DNA of 64,000 bases from Azospirillum cavernae (GTDB lineage Bacteria; Pseudomonadota; Alphaproteobacteria; Azospirillales; Azospirillaceae), in assembly GCF_003590795.1 (NCBI RefSeq), contig NZ_QYUL01000001.1, forward strand, positions 2,125,001 through 2,189,000, read 5' to 3'. Below are positions 41,565 through 50,272 of this stretch, one piece after another. Position 1 is the stretch's first letter; each line of letters opens with the position of its first letter. A program made the translations under genes and the position numbers. Under the pieces are notes generated by a model. The model ran no database searches and had not been told where the DNA came from. It was given only the letters and a program-made list of their open reading frames with translations.

Positions 41565-42631
41565 GGCCGCGCCCCCGGCGTGACGTCCGACAGGACAGGG
41601 ACCAGCACGGTCGGGGCCAGCTCGAAGGCGGATGGCGGCATCAGCACCAGGCTGGCCGAGGTGCCGGACGGGCCGCGCTGATACGTCACCTCGGCGATGA
41701 TCCATGTTGCGTCCAGGTGCAGGCTGGGCAGCGTGACCCGCGCCAGCCGGTTCGGCGTCCACAGCGCGCCCGCCGCGTCGCGCCAGCTGTCCACGGTCAA
41801 CCGCACCTGGAAGGAGCGCCCCGCGCGCCGGGCCATTTCCCAGCGGCCCCGCTGCTCCGACAGCCCCAGCGCCACGATCCCGGATTCGGCGATGATGAAG
41901 CGCTTGCGGTGGCGCGTCACCCCGGCGTCGCGCACGATGGCCTGGATGTCGCCGTCGGGACCAGCCTCGCCCAAGGGCGCCATGGAGAGGGAGCGCACGA
42001 CGTATTCTGAAAAGCGCTGATCCATCGAGAACAGGGCGACGGCGCTCTCGACGTTCGCGCCCTGGGCGAAACCGCTGGCGTGCTCGACCGTTCCGACGCG
42101 CGACAGGACGAGGTTGCCGTCCGGCCCGTCGTAAGCCAGCAGAGCGCGAAACCGGGCGATCCGCTCGATCACCGCGAAGGGCGTCTCGCCCCACATCAGA
42201 TTGATCTGCGGGATCGGCGGACCGACGTCGGTCAAGGCGCTGACCGTGACGCCATAGGGCTGGGCCAGCTTCGCGGCGATGCTCAACACGTCGGCGCTGC
42301 TGATCTGGTTGCTGGGCCATTCCGCCGAACAATCGACCAAATCCTGGCATTTCCCGCGCCCCGTCACCCGCAGGCTGTGCGACTGGCGGTCGATGGCTGG
42401 GATGAAGCGGTCCACATAGCCGGTCAGCACCAGATCGGAGCCGAGCAGCACCTGGCATTCATCGCCCTCCTTGACGACGACGCTGGCCACCTCGCCCGGA
42501 AAGCGCTCGGTGAAGGTGATGTCGAAGTCGGACGGCAAGCGTTCGACGCCGCGCGTCACCCGCAGCTGCTGCCAGCCGGAGAGCTTGCGCCCGGCGCCGC
42601 CGCCAATCACCAGGGTCAGGTCGTCGATCAT
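41561..42631 (-). CDS. Mu gp44-like baseplate hub protein (gpD family)
   Basis: 356 residues from ATG 42631 with GGAAG upstream. Hub-protein pattern: G-W-Q-Q-L-R-V-T-R-G-V-E-R-L-P-S-D-F, F-P-G-E, S-L-R-V-T-G-R-G-K-C-Q-D-L-V-D-C-S, and W-G-E-T-P-F-A-V-I-E-R-I-A-R-F. It binds the spike and tail tube. The neighbours on both sides follow Mu order, except for the rightward AT-rich gene inserted upstream (42701-43147). Confidence 0.85.
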   Translation of the reverse strand: MIDDLTLVIGGGAGRKLSGWQQLRVTRGVERLPSDFDITFTERFPGEVASVVVKEGDECQVLLGSDLVLTGYVDRFIPAIDRQSHSLRVTGRGKCQDLVDCSAEWPSNQISSADVLSIAAKLAQPYGVTVSALTDVGPPIPQINLMWGETPFAVIERIARFRALLAYDGPDGNLVLSRVGTVEHASGFAQGANVESAVALFSMDQRFSEYVVRSLSMAPLGEAGPDGDIQAIVRDAGVTRHRKRFIIAESGIVALGLSEQRGRWEMARRAGRSFQVRLTVDSWRDAAGALWTPNRLARVTLPSLHLDATWIIAEVTYQRGPSGTSASLVLMPPSAFELAPTVLVPVLSDVTPGARP

Positions 42632-42700
42632 GATTGCTTCCAATTCAAAAATGGTGATTATTTTATTAGAAATTCCACTAATGGGAGTGTCGGAGACATC

Positions 42701-43147
42701 ATGAAAACCATCGGTAGATTTTTGATCTTTCTCGCAGCACTCGCCGCGTCAGAAGTGAAGGCTGCATGCCCACAGAACCCCAACAGCTTAACCCCAGGAT
42801 GTCCATGGGATGCCAATCTCGTGAGTAAGCGTTTTGAATTGATCCCTTTGCCAACCGATGCTGAAACTGCACTGCTTGAACGCTACAACCACACCTATTA
42901 CGGCTGCTTTCGTCCAGCAAATAAAATCATAGCCGCTTATAGTCGTTACGAAAATGGCCGATTAATAATGATTGGAAATGGGGATTATCTGGCAGACAAC
43001 CCCATAGATCGCGTCCTGTTGAGCGATATTTTGACTAAAAAATCTTTATTTAATAACGAGGGAGTTAAGCTTCAACCTTGCAGCCCTCCCTCTTCCTATC
43101 TCCCGACACCACAGAATTACACAGCCCCAGAATTTAAACGCCCATGA
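42701..43147 (+). CDS. Secreted small protein on the opposite strand in the tail operon (moron)
   Basis: 148 residues. Signal peptide 1-22 (MKTIGRFLIFLAALAASEVK then A-A). Four cysteines in the mature part (CPQ, GCPW, YGCF, PCSPP), which could form two disulfides. It is AT-rich compared with all its neighbours, runs against the leftward tail operon, has its own AT-rich upstream region and a CGGAG ribosome site, and sits between gp43-like and gp44-like genes. These are the standard signs of a moron (a lysogenic-conversion gene expressed from the prophage). No family is recognised. Confidence 0.7.
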   Translation: MKTIGRFLIFLAALAASEVKAACPQNPNSLTPGCPWDANLVSKRFELIPLPTDAETALLERYNHTYYGCFRPANKIIAAYSRYENGRLIMIGNGDYLADNPIDRVLLSDILTKKSLFNNEGVKLQPCSPPSSYLPTPQNYTAPEFKRP

Positions 43148-43166
43148 TGGCGCTAACCAATTTTAC

Positions 43167-44639
43167 TTACTCCGCCAAGGCGTTGAAGAGGACCGGCAGA
43201 AAGGCCGGGTGGATCGCGCCGGATTGCTCGACCAGCTCGTCGCTGCGCGCAGGGTCCTGATAAAGCCGCTGCGCCAACACCAAAGCGGGTTGCGGGCGGG
43301 CTGTGGACACGACCACGCGGCGCGTGAGGCTGGCTCCGCGCTCGGTCAAATCAACCGAGACGGCGGTGCGCAGGGCGCGCAGCGCCTGATAGGTCTGGTC
43401 CTGCCCGGCGTCGCCCGCCCGCGTCATTTCGGCGTCGATCAGCTCCACCACCCGGCTGCGCGTCTCAACCGCCTGGTCGTGCGATGGCGGCTCATACCGC
43501 GCGGCGGCCCGCGCCACCTCCGCCAAGGCGGCGCGCCGCACCAGCGTGGCCGTGGCCGTGGCCGCCGGGGTCGGCGACGGCCCCGAAGGGGCGGCCCCTG
43601 AACCGACGGTCCCTGAACTGACGGGGGAGACCGGCGAAAAACTGGCCAGCGGCGTCAGCAGGCGCAGCGCGTCCGTCGCGTTGGGGGTGGCGCGGGCGGC
43701 GGCGGACACCAGCGCGGCGACGCTCGCGGCGGCGGTTGGCAGGCTCGCCGCCGTCAACGCTTTCGCCTGCGCCATCGCGTCCGCGCCAGCCTGCGCCACC
43801 GTCGCCCGCCGCGCCGCCGTGGCTGCCTTCAGGGCGGGGAGAGTGGCGGGAGAAGCCGTCGTCGCGCCGCGCCGCCGCCCCTGGACCTTTGTGCCGCCGA
43901 TGAACCGACCGAACGCGCCGGGAAGGTCGCGCACCGCGTTGTAGAGGTTCGTCGCGTCGTCGATCAGGCGGAAGACCGCCCGGACAGAGACGCCGACCGC
44001 GCTGACGATCTGCCGCAGGATGGCCGATCCCTGCTTGAGCAACCCGCCCACCGTTTGGACGAAGTCCAGAACGGCGGCGGCTCCGACGGCGTCCGCCGCC
44101 GCCTCGATCTGGCCGACGCTGGTCGCGCCGCCCTCGGGAAACTGGAGCTTTCCCGCCTCGACGCAATCCAGCGTGATTTCGAACACCCGGCCTTCGCGGC
44201 GGCGCTCGACGACGTGAAAGCGCAGCAGAGCGACCGATTTCCGACCCAAGGTCGGATGGACCAGTTCGGCCTCGCCCGCCGTCTCGCACGCCCGCACCAG
44301 CCGGTCGCGCTGGGCCAGCACGTCGCCCCCGCCGTACTGGACCGACCCCTCGACCAGGAACCCGATCAGGCTGATGCGGCGCGGCCCGCGCCCCAAATCC
44401 TCCACCCACACCGAATCCCGGTAGGGGTATTCATGGACGGCGACACGGCGGCCAAACTCCGACGCCGATCCGATGACGCCGAAGGGCACGCCCCGAAACG
44501 ACGCCGTTTGAAGCCGGGTGTGCCACGGCCCGGCGCCGCCGTCGAACCCGGCCAGATCGACGCCCAAGCGACCGGCGGCGTTGGTGACGCGGTCCAGCGC
44601 GCCGCCAAGCGCCTGATAGGCGTTGCGGTTGGGCATCAC
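43167..44639 (-). CDS. DNA circularisation N-terminal domain tail protein (Mu gp43-like)
   Basis: 490 residues. The N-terminal domain (about 30-125) has the DNA_circ_N pattern: T-A-S-F-R-G-V-P-F-G-V-I-G-S-A-S-E-F-G-R-R, V-A-V-H-E-Y-P-Y-R-D-S-V-W-V-E-D-L-G-R. In Mu-like tails this is a baseplate/tail component despite its name. The rest is alanine-rich helix, including a Pro/Ser/Thr-rich linker near 315-345. It starts four bases inside the tape-measure stop. Confidence 0.8.
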   Translation of the reverse strand: MMPNRNAYQALGGALDRVTNAAGRLGVDLAGFDGGAGPWHTRLQTASFRGVPFGVIGSASEFGRRVAVHEYPYRDSVWVEDLGRGPRRISLIGFLVEGSVQYGGGDVLAQRDRLVRACETAGEAELVHPTLGRKSVALLRFHVVERRREGRVFEITLDCVEAGKLQFPEGGATSVGQIEAAADAVGAAAVLDFVQTVGGLLKQGSAILRQIVSAVGVSVRAVFRLIDDATNLYNAVRDLPGAFGRFIGGTKVQGRRRGATTASPATLPALKAATAARRATVAQAGADAMAQAKALTAASLPTAAASVAALVSAAARATPNATDALRLLTPLASFSPVSPVSSGTVGSGAAPSGPSPTPAATATATLVRRAALAEVARAAARYEPPSHDQAVETRSRVVELIDAEMTRAGDAGQDQTYQALRALRTAVSVDLTERGASLTRRVVVSTARPQPALVLAQRLYQDPARSDELVEQSGAIHPAFLPVLFNALAE

Positions 44640-46662
44640 GGCCTCGCAAAGTCGGGGGTGGAGTAATTGACGCGGGTCGGCGCGAAGACGCTGTCCGGCT
44701 GGCCCTGCACCGACGCCGTCGTTCCCGGCGGCACGGCGCCGGAGAAGCGCACGTCAACCTGGATCGGTTGCCCCTGTTGCTGCCCCTGTTGGCCGGGTTG
44801 CCCCGGATTGGCCGCCGCCGCTCGCGCTTGCTCCGCCTGGGCCTTGGCGAGGTCCGACAGCAACACCGAATAATTCGGCACCGGCGTCGGCTTTTCGCCG
44901 AACACGCCGGGCTTGTAGAAGCTGTGGTCGCCGATTTCCGCCGATCGCAGATCATCCCGGCCCCGACCGAAATCAGTGCCGCGCCGCTCGGAAATGTCGC
45001 GGTTGAGGAAATAGGTGGCGCCGCCGGTCGGGTCGGTCCGCCGCCCGCTGGCGATCCCGTCCAGGATGCCTTGGACCGTCGCCCGTTGCGCGGTGGATCC
45101 CGATGGCAGGTTCCGCCAGTCGCCACCCGCCCGCATCACCGGCTCGAACTGACCGCGCTGGTTGACCACGTCGGGGATGGACCCGCCCCACGCCGGGTGG
45201 GCCGATCGGTTCAGGACCGTCCGCACCACACCTTCCAAGCCCACAGCCCCCTGGTTGCCGGCCTCGGCGATGGCGACGCGGGTCAACGCCTCCACCGCCG
45301 TCGGATCGAGGGTGATCGCCTTGGTGTCCGCGCCGACCGTCACGGGCGGGACAGCCGTCGGCAGAGCGGCGGCTGTGGATTGCGGCGCGGCGACGGCGGG
45401 CGCCGACGGCGCGGCGGCGGGAGGCACGGCGGCGTTGGCGGGGGTGACGAACAGGCTCCGCCACCAGGATTTCTCCGGTGGGCTGGCCTGGGGCGCGGCG
45501 ATGGCTGGCTTTTCCTCCGGCGTGGCTGATTTCAGGCTGAAATGCGGCAGCCAGCTCGGCCAGCCGGAATCTTCCCGCTGCTTCTTTTCTTCGGTCGTTT
45601 GCTCGCGCACGCCGAACCGCAATGGGTCGGCTTTGCTGATCTTGTCCAGCTCGCCACGGACGAAATCACCGATCCCGTTCCAGTGTTCGTAGATCAGGGC
45701 CGCTCCCTGGACGATCCCCGCGATCAGGCCCAGCACAGGGTGAAACCGCGCCACACCGGCCACCACCCCCAAAGCGACGCCGACCTCGGCCAATCCGCCC
45801 GCCAACGGCTTGTTGGCCGCCGCCCAATCGGCGGTTTTGTTGATGATGCCGCCAAATCGGTCAGCGTAAGACGCCTCAATCGTGGCTCCAACGCCTTTGG
45901 CGGCGGCTTTCAGCCGATTGAGCGACGCCCCCAGCTCTTCGGACTTCGCCTGCGTGTCCTGCGACACCTCGGCGTATTTCTGGACATCGGCGAGGTATGT
46001 CTTCCAACCGTCGCGCCCCCGCCGCAGCATCGGCAGCAGCTGCTCGACCCCGAACATTTGGGCGACGCGGGCCTGGGTCTGCGGGTTGCTCTGCCGCCCG
46101 ATCGCGTCGGCCAGATCGCCCATCGCCCGCTCGGCGTCCACCGCGCCAGACGCCGTTCGGCTCATGCGGATGTTCAGGATGTTCAGCATCGCGGCGGCTT
46201 CCGGCGCGCGGCCATAGGCGGCGTCCTGCAACGTCGCCCCCAGAGCGTGCAGGCTGCCGGTCATCGCGCCCGCCTCCAACCCGGCCAGCCCCGCCGCGCT
46301 GCCCAACGTCCGCAAGCGACCGGCGGCGATGCCGATCCCCCGGCGGCGTTCGCGGTGGCGACGCCAACCTGCCCCCATTGGTTGACCAGCGCCGCCACGC
46401 CCGCGACGGACCCCACGCCCGCGATGGCTCCCACGGACCCGCCCAGCAGGCCAAGCCCACCGGCGGCCTCGCGCGCCATTCCGCCAACGTTGGCGACGCC
46501 ATGGCCCAGCGCGCTCAACCGGGTCGCGTCGCCCAACCCGGCGACCGCCGAGCCGATACCGGCTATCGGGCGGCGGATTTGACCGAGCGCCGACCCGACC
46601 TTGGCGACGACGGCGGACGCCTGATCCTTCGCCGTGATGACGATCTGGAATTGGTTGGTCAT
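44636..46662 (-). pseudogene. Tail tape measure protein with embedded SleB-type cell-wall hydrolase domain, one frameshift
   Basis: About 675 residues once joined. The start (ATG 46662) reads MTNQFQIVITAKDQASAVVA, a typical short tape-measure N-terminus. At the C5 run 46337-46341 the frame must shift by one to continue into I-G-I-A-A-G-R-L-R-T-L. The long helical part with two hydrophobic stretches (G-L-A-E-V-G-V-A-L-G-V-V-A-G-V-A) follows. Near the C-terminus a SleB/hydrolase_2-type domain occupies about 130 residues: V-A-I-A-E-A-G-N-Q-G, V-L-N-R, V-V-N-Q-R-G-Q-F-E-P-V, and A-T-Y-F-L-N. This enzyme would open peptidoglycan during DNA entry. The homopolymer site suggests mutation or a base-calling error. 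Confidence 0.75.
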
Positions 46663-47077
46663 CGGGCTTCCGCCTTCATCATCCGCACGGCCTGGTCAAG
46701 CCACCAGGACAGCTCCGTCCAGGTGAGCGACCACGCGTCGCGCGGCCCCCAGCCATACCACCGTGTGACCTCGGCTAGGACGTCGCGCCAGTTGTCAGGC
46801 CACCGCCCGTAAAACCCATGAGGTAACGCACCGCCTTCTCGAAATCGCTGTAGGGAATCCGCTCGACGACAGGTTTCGGAAGGCCGGACACCAAGGACAC
46901 CATCACGATGTCGCTCATCGTGGGGGACGCGTTCGGCCCGATCAGGGCCTTTTGCGCCTTCTCGACTTCGCCCGCCGTCGGCTCGCGCAGCCGGATCTCC
47001 ATGTAGACTTCCAACCCGACCTCAATCGGCTTGCGCAGCTCGATCACGAGTTCGTCCGGCAAATGATCTGTGCTCAT
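46659..47077 (-). CDS. Tail assembly chaperone, -1 frameshift product (GpE+E'-like)
   Basis: Predicted 139-residue fusion. Ribosomes read the upstream frame to ATG-GGT-TTT, slip back one base at G-GGT-TTT (46811-46817) and continue with Y-G-R-W-P-D-N-W-R-D-V-L-A-E-V-T, then RWYGWGPRDAWSLTWTELSW and W-L-D-Q-A-V-R-M-M-K. That second part is the classical E' extension of P2/Mu-type tails (the W-Y-G-W-x-P...L-T-W-x-E-L pattern) and has no start codon of its own. The extension's stop overlaps the tape-measure start (ATGA). The long form binds the tape measure; the short form binds the tube. Confidence 0.85.
46775..47077 (-). CDS. Tail assembly protein, unshifted form (Mu gp41/GpE-like)
   Basis: 100 residues: phage_TAC pattern with V-I-E-L-R-K-P-I, L-R-E-P-T-A-G-E-V-E-K-A-Q and I-P-Y-S-D-F-E-K-A-V-R-Y-L-M-G-F. 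The unshifted frame ends in a short Gly/Thr tail. It lies three bases after the tail tube gene and just before the tape measure, the universal position for the chaperone pair. Confidence 0.85.
   Translation of the reverse strand: MSTDHLPDELVIELRKPIEVGLEVYMEIRLREPTAGEVEKAQKALIGPNASPTMSDIVMVSLVSGLPKPVVERIPYSDFEKAVRYLMGFTGGGLTTGATS
46811..46817 (-). promoter_or_regulatory. Programmed -1 ribosomal frameshift heptamer
   Basis: Minus strand G-GGT-TTT in the correct phase (0 frame ATG GGT TTT ACG). It fits X-XXY-YYZ. After slipping, GGG TTT TAC leads straight into the conserved E' frame. Confidence 0.85.
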
Positions 47078-47080
47078 GGT

Positions 47081-47449
47081 TTACGCCTCCTCGACCAAAG
47101 CGGATTCGAACTTCACGTCGAAGGTCGAATCCGCGCCCTTGACCTCCTGGCTGTCGACCGTCCAGGCGTTGCGCGCCGTGACGATCTTGCCGTTGGCCAG
47201 CTCGATCATGACGGTGACGTTCGTCATGGCGTTGAAGGCCGCGACGGACAGGCTGCCCGCGTCGCGCAGGGTGGCGGAAATGAAACCGGGGATCGGCGTC
47301 TCCTTGTAGCCATGGACGCCGTCCATGCCGCTGATGGTCTCGCGTTTGACCTGCACCGGGCTGTAGCTGAAATCTCCGGCCAGCATGTAGCTGACGCCAT
47401 CGACGGTGAAATAGGCGACTCCCGCGAGTCGGCGGCTGGTGTCGGCCAT
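47081..47449 (-). CDS. Phage tail tube protein (Mu gp40-like)
   Basis: 122 residues: G-V-A-Y-F-T-V-D-G-V-S-Y, G-D-F-S-Y-S-P, R-E-T-I-S-G-M-D-G-V-H-G-Y, I-P-G-F-I-S-A-T-L-R-D and a final beta-rich segment. This is the inner tube subunit pattern of Mu-like tails. It lies 12 bases after the sheath gene. Confidence 0.85.
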   Translation of the reverse strand: MADTSRRLAGVAYFTVDGVSYMLAGDFSYSPVQVKRETISGMDGVHGYKETPIPGFISATLRDAGSLSVAAFNAMTNVTVMIELANGKIVTARNAWTVDSQEVKGADSTFDVKFESALVEEA

Positions 47450-47461
47450 GGGCGAACCTCC

Positions 47462-48934
47462 TTATTGCAGGCGGAATTGGGCCAGCAGCGCGAAGATGCG
47501 CAGCTGGTTGATGAGGGCGCCGGGCCACAGCACATCGACGCGGTTCGGGTTGGTTTTGTTCTTTTCGACGATGATCTCGGCCTTGAAGACGTCGCCGTTC
47601 TGGACATAGCCCTCGGCCTCCAGCTCGCGGTACGCCGCGATCAGGTCCGCCCTGATGATGTTCGGCGTCACCACGTTGGCGCCGGGGCCAAAGCGCGTGC
47701 CGTTGGCCGCCAGCTTGACCCGCGCGTATTTGCTGGTGATGACGCTCTTCATCCGGCGCAGGATGAAGGCCAGCAGGAACAGCGTCTCCACCTCCAGATA
47801 GCTGTCGTCGGCGGCCCCGAAGCCGTTTTTCTGATAGGTCGTGATGACGTTTTCCAGCCGACAGGTCCCATCGTCGGCGGTGACGAAGGTGCTGACGCCG
47901 TCCCACAGCAGCACGTTCCGCTCGGCGATGGCGAAGCGGCTGGCGATGGGCGGGGCCAGCATGCTGGACAGCGCCAGGGTCTGGAGCGGCGTGCCAGGGT
48001 CGGCGCGCAGGCTGACGGCGGCGGTCCCGGCGAAGTCCGCCGCGACGACCCAGGCCGGGGTTGGGCTGTCGTAGAATCCCAGCACCGAAACATGCTGGTC
48101 GTTGCGCGTCGAGCCGAAGCTGGTCAAGGCCCCCAGCGTCCCGCGCTTGGCCGCGAAGGCGTGGCCATAGATTTGTTGGGACCAGCTCCAGCGGCCCGAC
48201 ACGTCGTTCAGCAGCGCCTTCACCGCGTCCAGGCTGGCCGCGTCGGTGTAGGGAAAGACGATGAAGTCGAAGGCCATGTCGCTGAGGCCCGCGAAGGCGG
48301 CGGACAGGTCCGGCGGGGTCGCGCCCGACGCCATGGGGGTTACGGCGACGCTGAGACCGACGGGCGAGGCCTCGCCGCCCGCCGCCCCTCGGTAATTGAG
48401 GCGGAGGTCAATCTCATTGCCCGCCGGTCCCTTGTTTTTGGCCGTCAGCGTGACGACCCCCGTGTCAGCGGAGGCCGTCACCGGCAAATCGATCATCGCG
48501 TTGACCGTCGCCGCCAGGGCCGTCGCCGCCGTCGCGGCGGATTGGCCGCTGGTGACGGCCTGGGACACCAGCGCGCCGCCGATGTAGAGCGACAGCACCC
48601 CCGTCGCCGTCGCGCCGCCCGTCAGGGTGACGCCGCCGGTGGCCGCCACGCCCGCCTCGGCGTCGGCCAGCGGCAGGAACCAAACCTCGCCGAAATTGTC
48701 CGCTTTGCGGTAGGCGGCGGTCATCAGCGCCAGCATCGAGCCAGGGCCGCCCTTGACCACCGCGTCGGCGGCGCCCTGGCAGATCGACGCCTGATTGGGC
48801 GCGGCGGTTCCGCTGGCGGTGGATCTTGGCCGACGATAGGTCCATCGGTTCGCGGCGCTGGTGCCTTGAGTTGCCACCTCGGCCGAAAACAGCGGCACGC
48901 GCAGATTTTGAGGGCCGTTCTTGAACGGGATCAC
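47462..48934 (-). CDS. Contractile tail sheath protein (Mu gp39-like)
   Basis: 490 residues from GTG 48934, behind GGAGGACAAGCCGCCAC. The start I-P-F-K-N-G-P-Q-N-L-R-V-P-L-F-S-A-E-V is diagnostic of Mu-type sheath. Later blocks: G-P-G-S-M-L-A-L-M-T-A-A-Y-R, A-F-D-F-I-V-F-P-Y-T-D, Q-Q-I-Y-G-H-A-F-A-A-K-R-G-T-L-G, and the C-terminal V-L-W-P-G-A-L-I-N-Q-L-R. Residues about 25-45 do not fit the family in the open frame. An I-V-G-Q block (expected there) appears in another frame, so two compensating single-base indels near 48,820-48,850 are likely. The overall frame is preserved. Confidence 0.85.
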   Translation of the reverse strand: MIPFKNGPQNLRVPLFSAEVATQGTSAANRWTYRRPRSTASGTAAPNQASICQGAADAVVKGGPGSMLALMTAAYRKADNFGEVWFLPLADAEAGVAATGGVTLTGGATATGVLSLYIGGALVSQAVTSGQSAATAATALAATVNAMIDLPVTASADTGVVTLTAKNKGPAGNEIDLRLNYRGAAGGEASPVGLSVAVTPMASGATPPDLSAAFAGLSDMAFDFIVFPYTDAASLDAVKALLNDVSGRWSWSQQIYGHAFAAKRGTLGALTSFGSTRNDQHVSVLGFYDSPTPAWVVAADFAGTAAVSLRADPGTPLQTLALSSMLAPPIASRFAIAERNVLLWDGVSTFVTADDGTCRLENVITTYQKNGFGAADDSYLEVETLFLLAFILRRMKSVITSKYARVKLAANGTRFGPGANVVTPNIIRADLIAAYRELEAEGYVQNGDVFKAEIIVEKNKTNPNRVDVLWPGALINQLRIFALLAQFRLQ

Positions 48935-48951
48935 GTGGCGGCTTGTCCTCC

Positions 48952-49099
48952 TCACGTCCACAGAAACGACAGCGTCACGTCCGCAAAGACTGCAAACAAG
49001 CCGGTTCCCACGGGGTTGTCCCGGCACCTCCGCCGTCTTGGCAAAAAGCCCTTCAAATCCGGTCGCGCACGCGAGCCCGGGAGCGGTTTCACGTCGCAT
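48952..49099 (-). pseudogene. Small head-tail region gene with one frameshift
   Basis: ATG 49099 with AAGGAGCCCCCGCC upstream begins MRRETAPG...FEGLFAKTAEVPG. A one-base shift near 49,020 joins D-N-P-V-G-T-G-L-F-A-V-F-A-D-V-T-L-S-F-L-W-T and a TGA at 48,952, right before the sheath ribosome site. About 48 residues. Not recognised; the position suggests a gp38-like small tail protein. Confidence 0.35.
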
Positions 49100-49578
49100 G
49101 GCGGGGGCTCCTTAAAAAGTGATGAGAGCGCGGCTCATAACCGCCCCAATCCCGGCCCGGAACGTCGGGGGCGCACGCCGCCCGCCTCGGGAAGGGCGCG
49201 TCGCGGATAGACGCCGTGCAGTCGAAGGGGGCCGACAGGTCGGCCATGAACGTCGAGGCCAACGAGCCTGATCGGGATTGGACGGCTCGAAATCCTACGG
49301 TAACGGCATGGCGAATGCATCGCACTCGCGACATGCATTTGCCTCCGCCGAAATGCGGTATCGGGTGGGACGCCCACCACCTGCATTCAACGCTGGCGAG
49401 ATGCTCCTCGGTCACGACACGCCACCTGAATGAACGGGCGCAGGGTGACAGGTCCGCCTTCGAACCGCCTCCGAACGGTCCTCCGCTCCAAACCCTTGGC
49501 CGCGCAAAAACAGATGGCCGGCGCAGGTAAGCGGAAAGCCGCGGTGCCCCTCGGCTTTCGTGTCCTCTGACCGATGAG
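49100..49578 (-). other. Degenerate stretch between small genes, no single coherent frame
   Basis: About 480 bases. One frame ends plausibly (T-F-R-A-G-I-G-A-V-M-S-R-A-L-I-T-F, stop 49112-49114), but upstream the protein-like segments jump between frames. A hairpin lies at 49531-49559 (GGAAAGCCG / CGGCTTTC) after the 105-residue gene. A head-tail connector gene would be expected here; it appears decayed. Confidence 0.4.
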
Positions 49579-49896
49579 TCATACGACCGCATTGATCGCG
49601 GGCACTCGCTGCTGGCGAGCGGCGTGTCGCGGGGGCGCAAACGGCCCCGGCGAGCCGTTGCCGCCTTGAGCGCAGGCGATCAACCAGTCGCGGACGTCCA
49701 GATAAAGAGCACGTTCATCCCGACACCCAAATTCAAAAAAGAGCTCGCCCAGCATGGCCATCCGGCCTCCAACCACCGAGACGACATAAACGCTCCCGCT
49801 GGCCAGAAATGGTACATGGTCCTTGATGTCCGCGAGTCGGGAATTGAGACGCTGGACCCAAAACCGGGCTGGCGAGGCCGACGGGCTGGTCGCCAT
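49579..49896 (-). CDS. Unknown 105-aa protein between capsid and tail genes
   Basis: 105 residues from ATG 49896 with GAGGTG upstream. No family recognised. The middle is beta-like and hydrophobic (HVPFLASGSVYVVSVVGG, MAMLGELFFEFG) with one DVRDWLIACAQ helix. Base composition is less GC-rich than that of the tail genes. It could be a second accessory gene inserted between capsid and tail modules. Confidence 0.4.
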   Translation of the reverse strand: MATSPSASPARFWVQRLNSRLADIKDHVPFLASGSVYVVSVVGGRMAMLGELFFEFGCRDERALYLDVRDWLIACAQGGNGSPGPFAPPRHAARQQRVPAINAVV

Positions 49897-49918
49897 TTCC
49901 TGCACCTCGGCGTAAGCT

Positions 49919-50271
49919 TCAACTAAGACGCCGGGATGGTGAAGGCGCGCCCGCCAGCGAAGGCCGAAGCGCCGCCTGGCCAAGGCTCGGCCACCGTCCT
50001 CGTGAACCAAACCGTACAACCACCGCCAAATGGATGCAAGCCTCCGCCGGATCGATGATCGCGACCGGGGCACCGGCCCGGCAGGGCAAAGCCCAGCCAA
50101 GCTCGCGCAAGCGCTTGGCCTCGGCAGGCTCGACGTCCAGAGTCTCGCCGGGGCCATGGGCGATCGAGGTCGGTTCCCCGTCTTCGCCCTTGCCCGCCCG
50201 ATGGACGGCGCGGCGCGGCGCCACGGTGATCGCGACCAGCCCCGTGGGGCCGGGTTCTGTTTCTCAGCCAT
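49919..50271 (-). pseudogene. Small phage protein after the capsid gene, frameshifted near its start
   Basis: ATG 50271 (M-A-E-K-Q-N-P-A-P) directly follows the capsid stop. A single-base indel in the C/G runs near 50,241-50,252 must be bridged to reach T-G-L-V-A-I-T-V-A-P, then HGPGETLDVEPAEAKRLREL, a pattern common in small virion proteins of such phages (G-P-G-E...E-A-K-R-L-x-x-L-G). Past about residue 85 the frame again becomes unclear. Confidence 0.5.
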
Positions 50272-50272
50272 G

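Noticed and set aside
46952..49210. 750-codon plus-strand frame across sheath and tube genes
   Set aside because: Shadow of leftward phage genes with clear tail motifs; composition typical of antisense GC-rich DNA.
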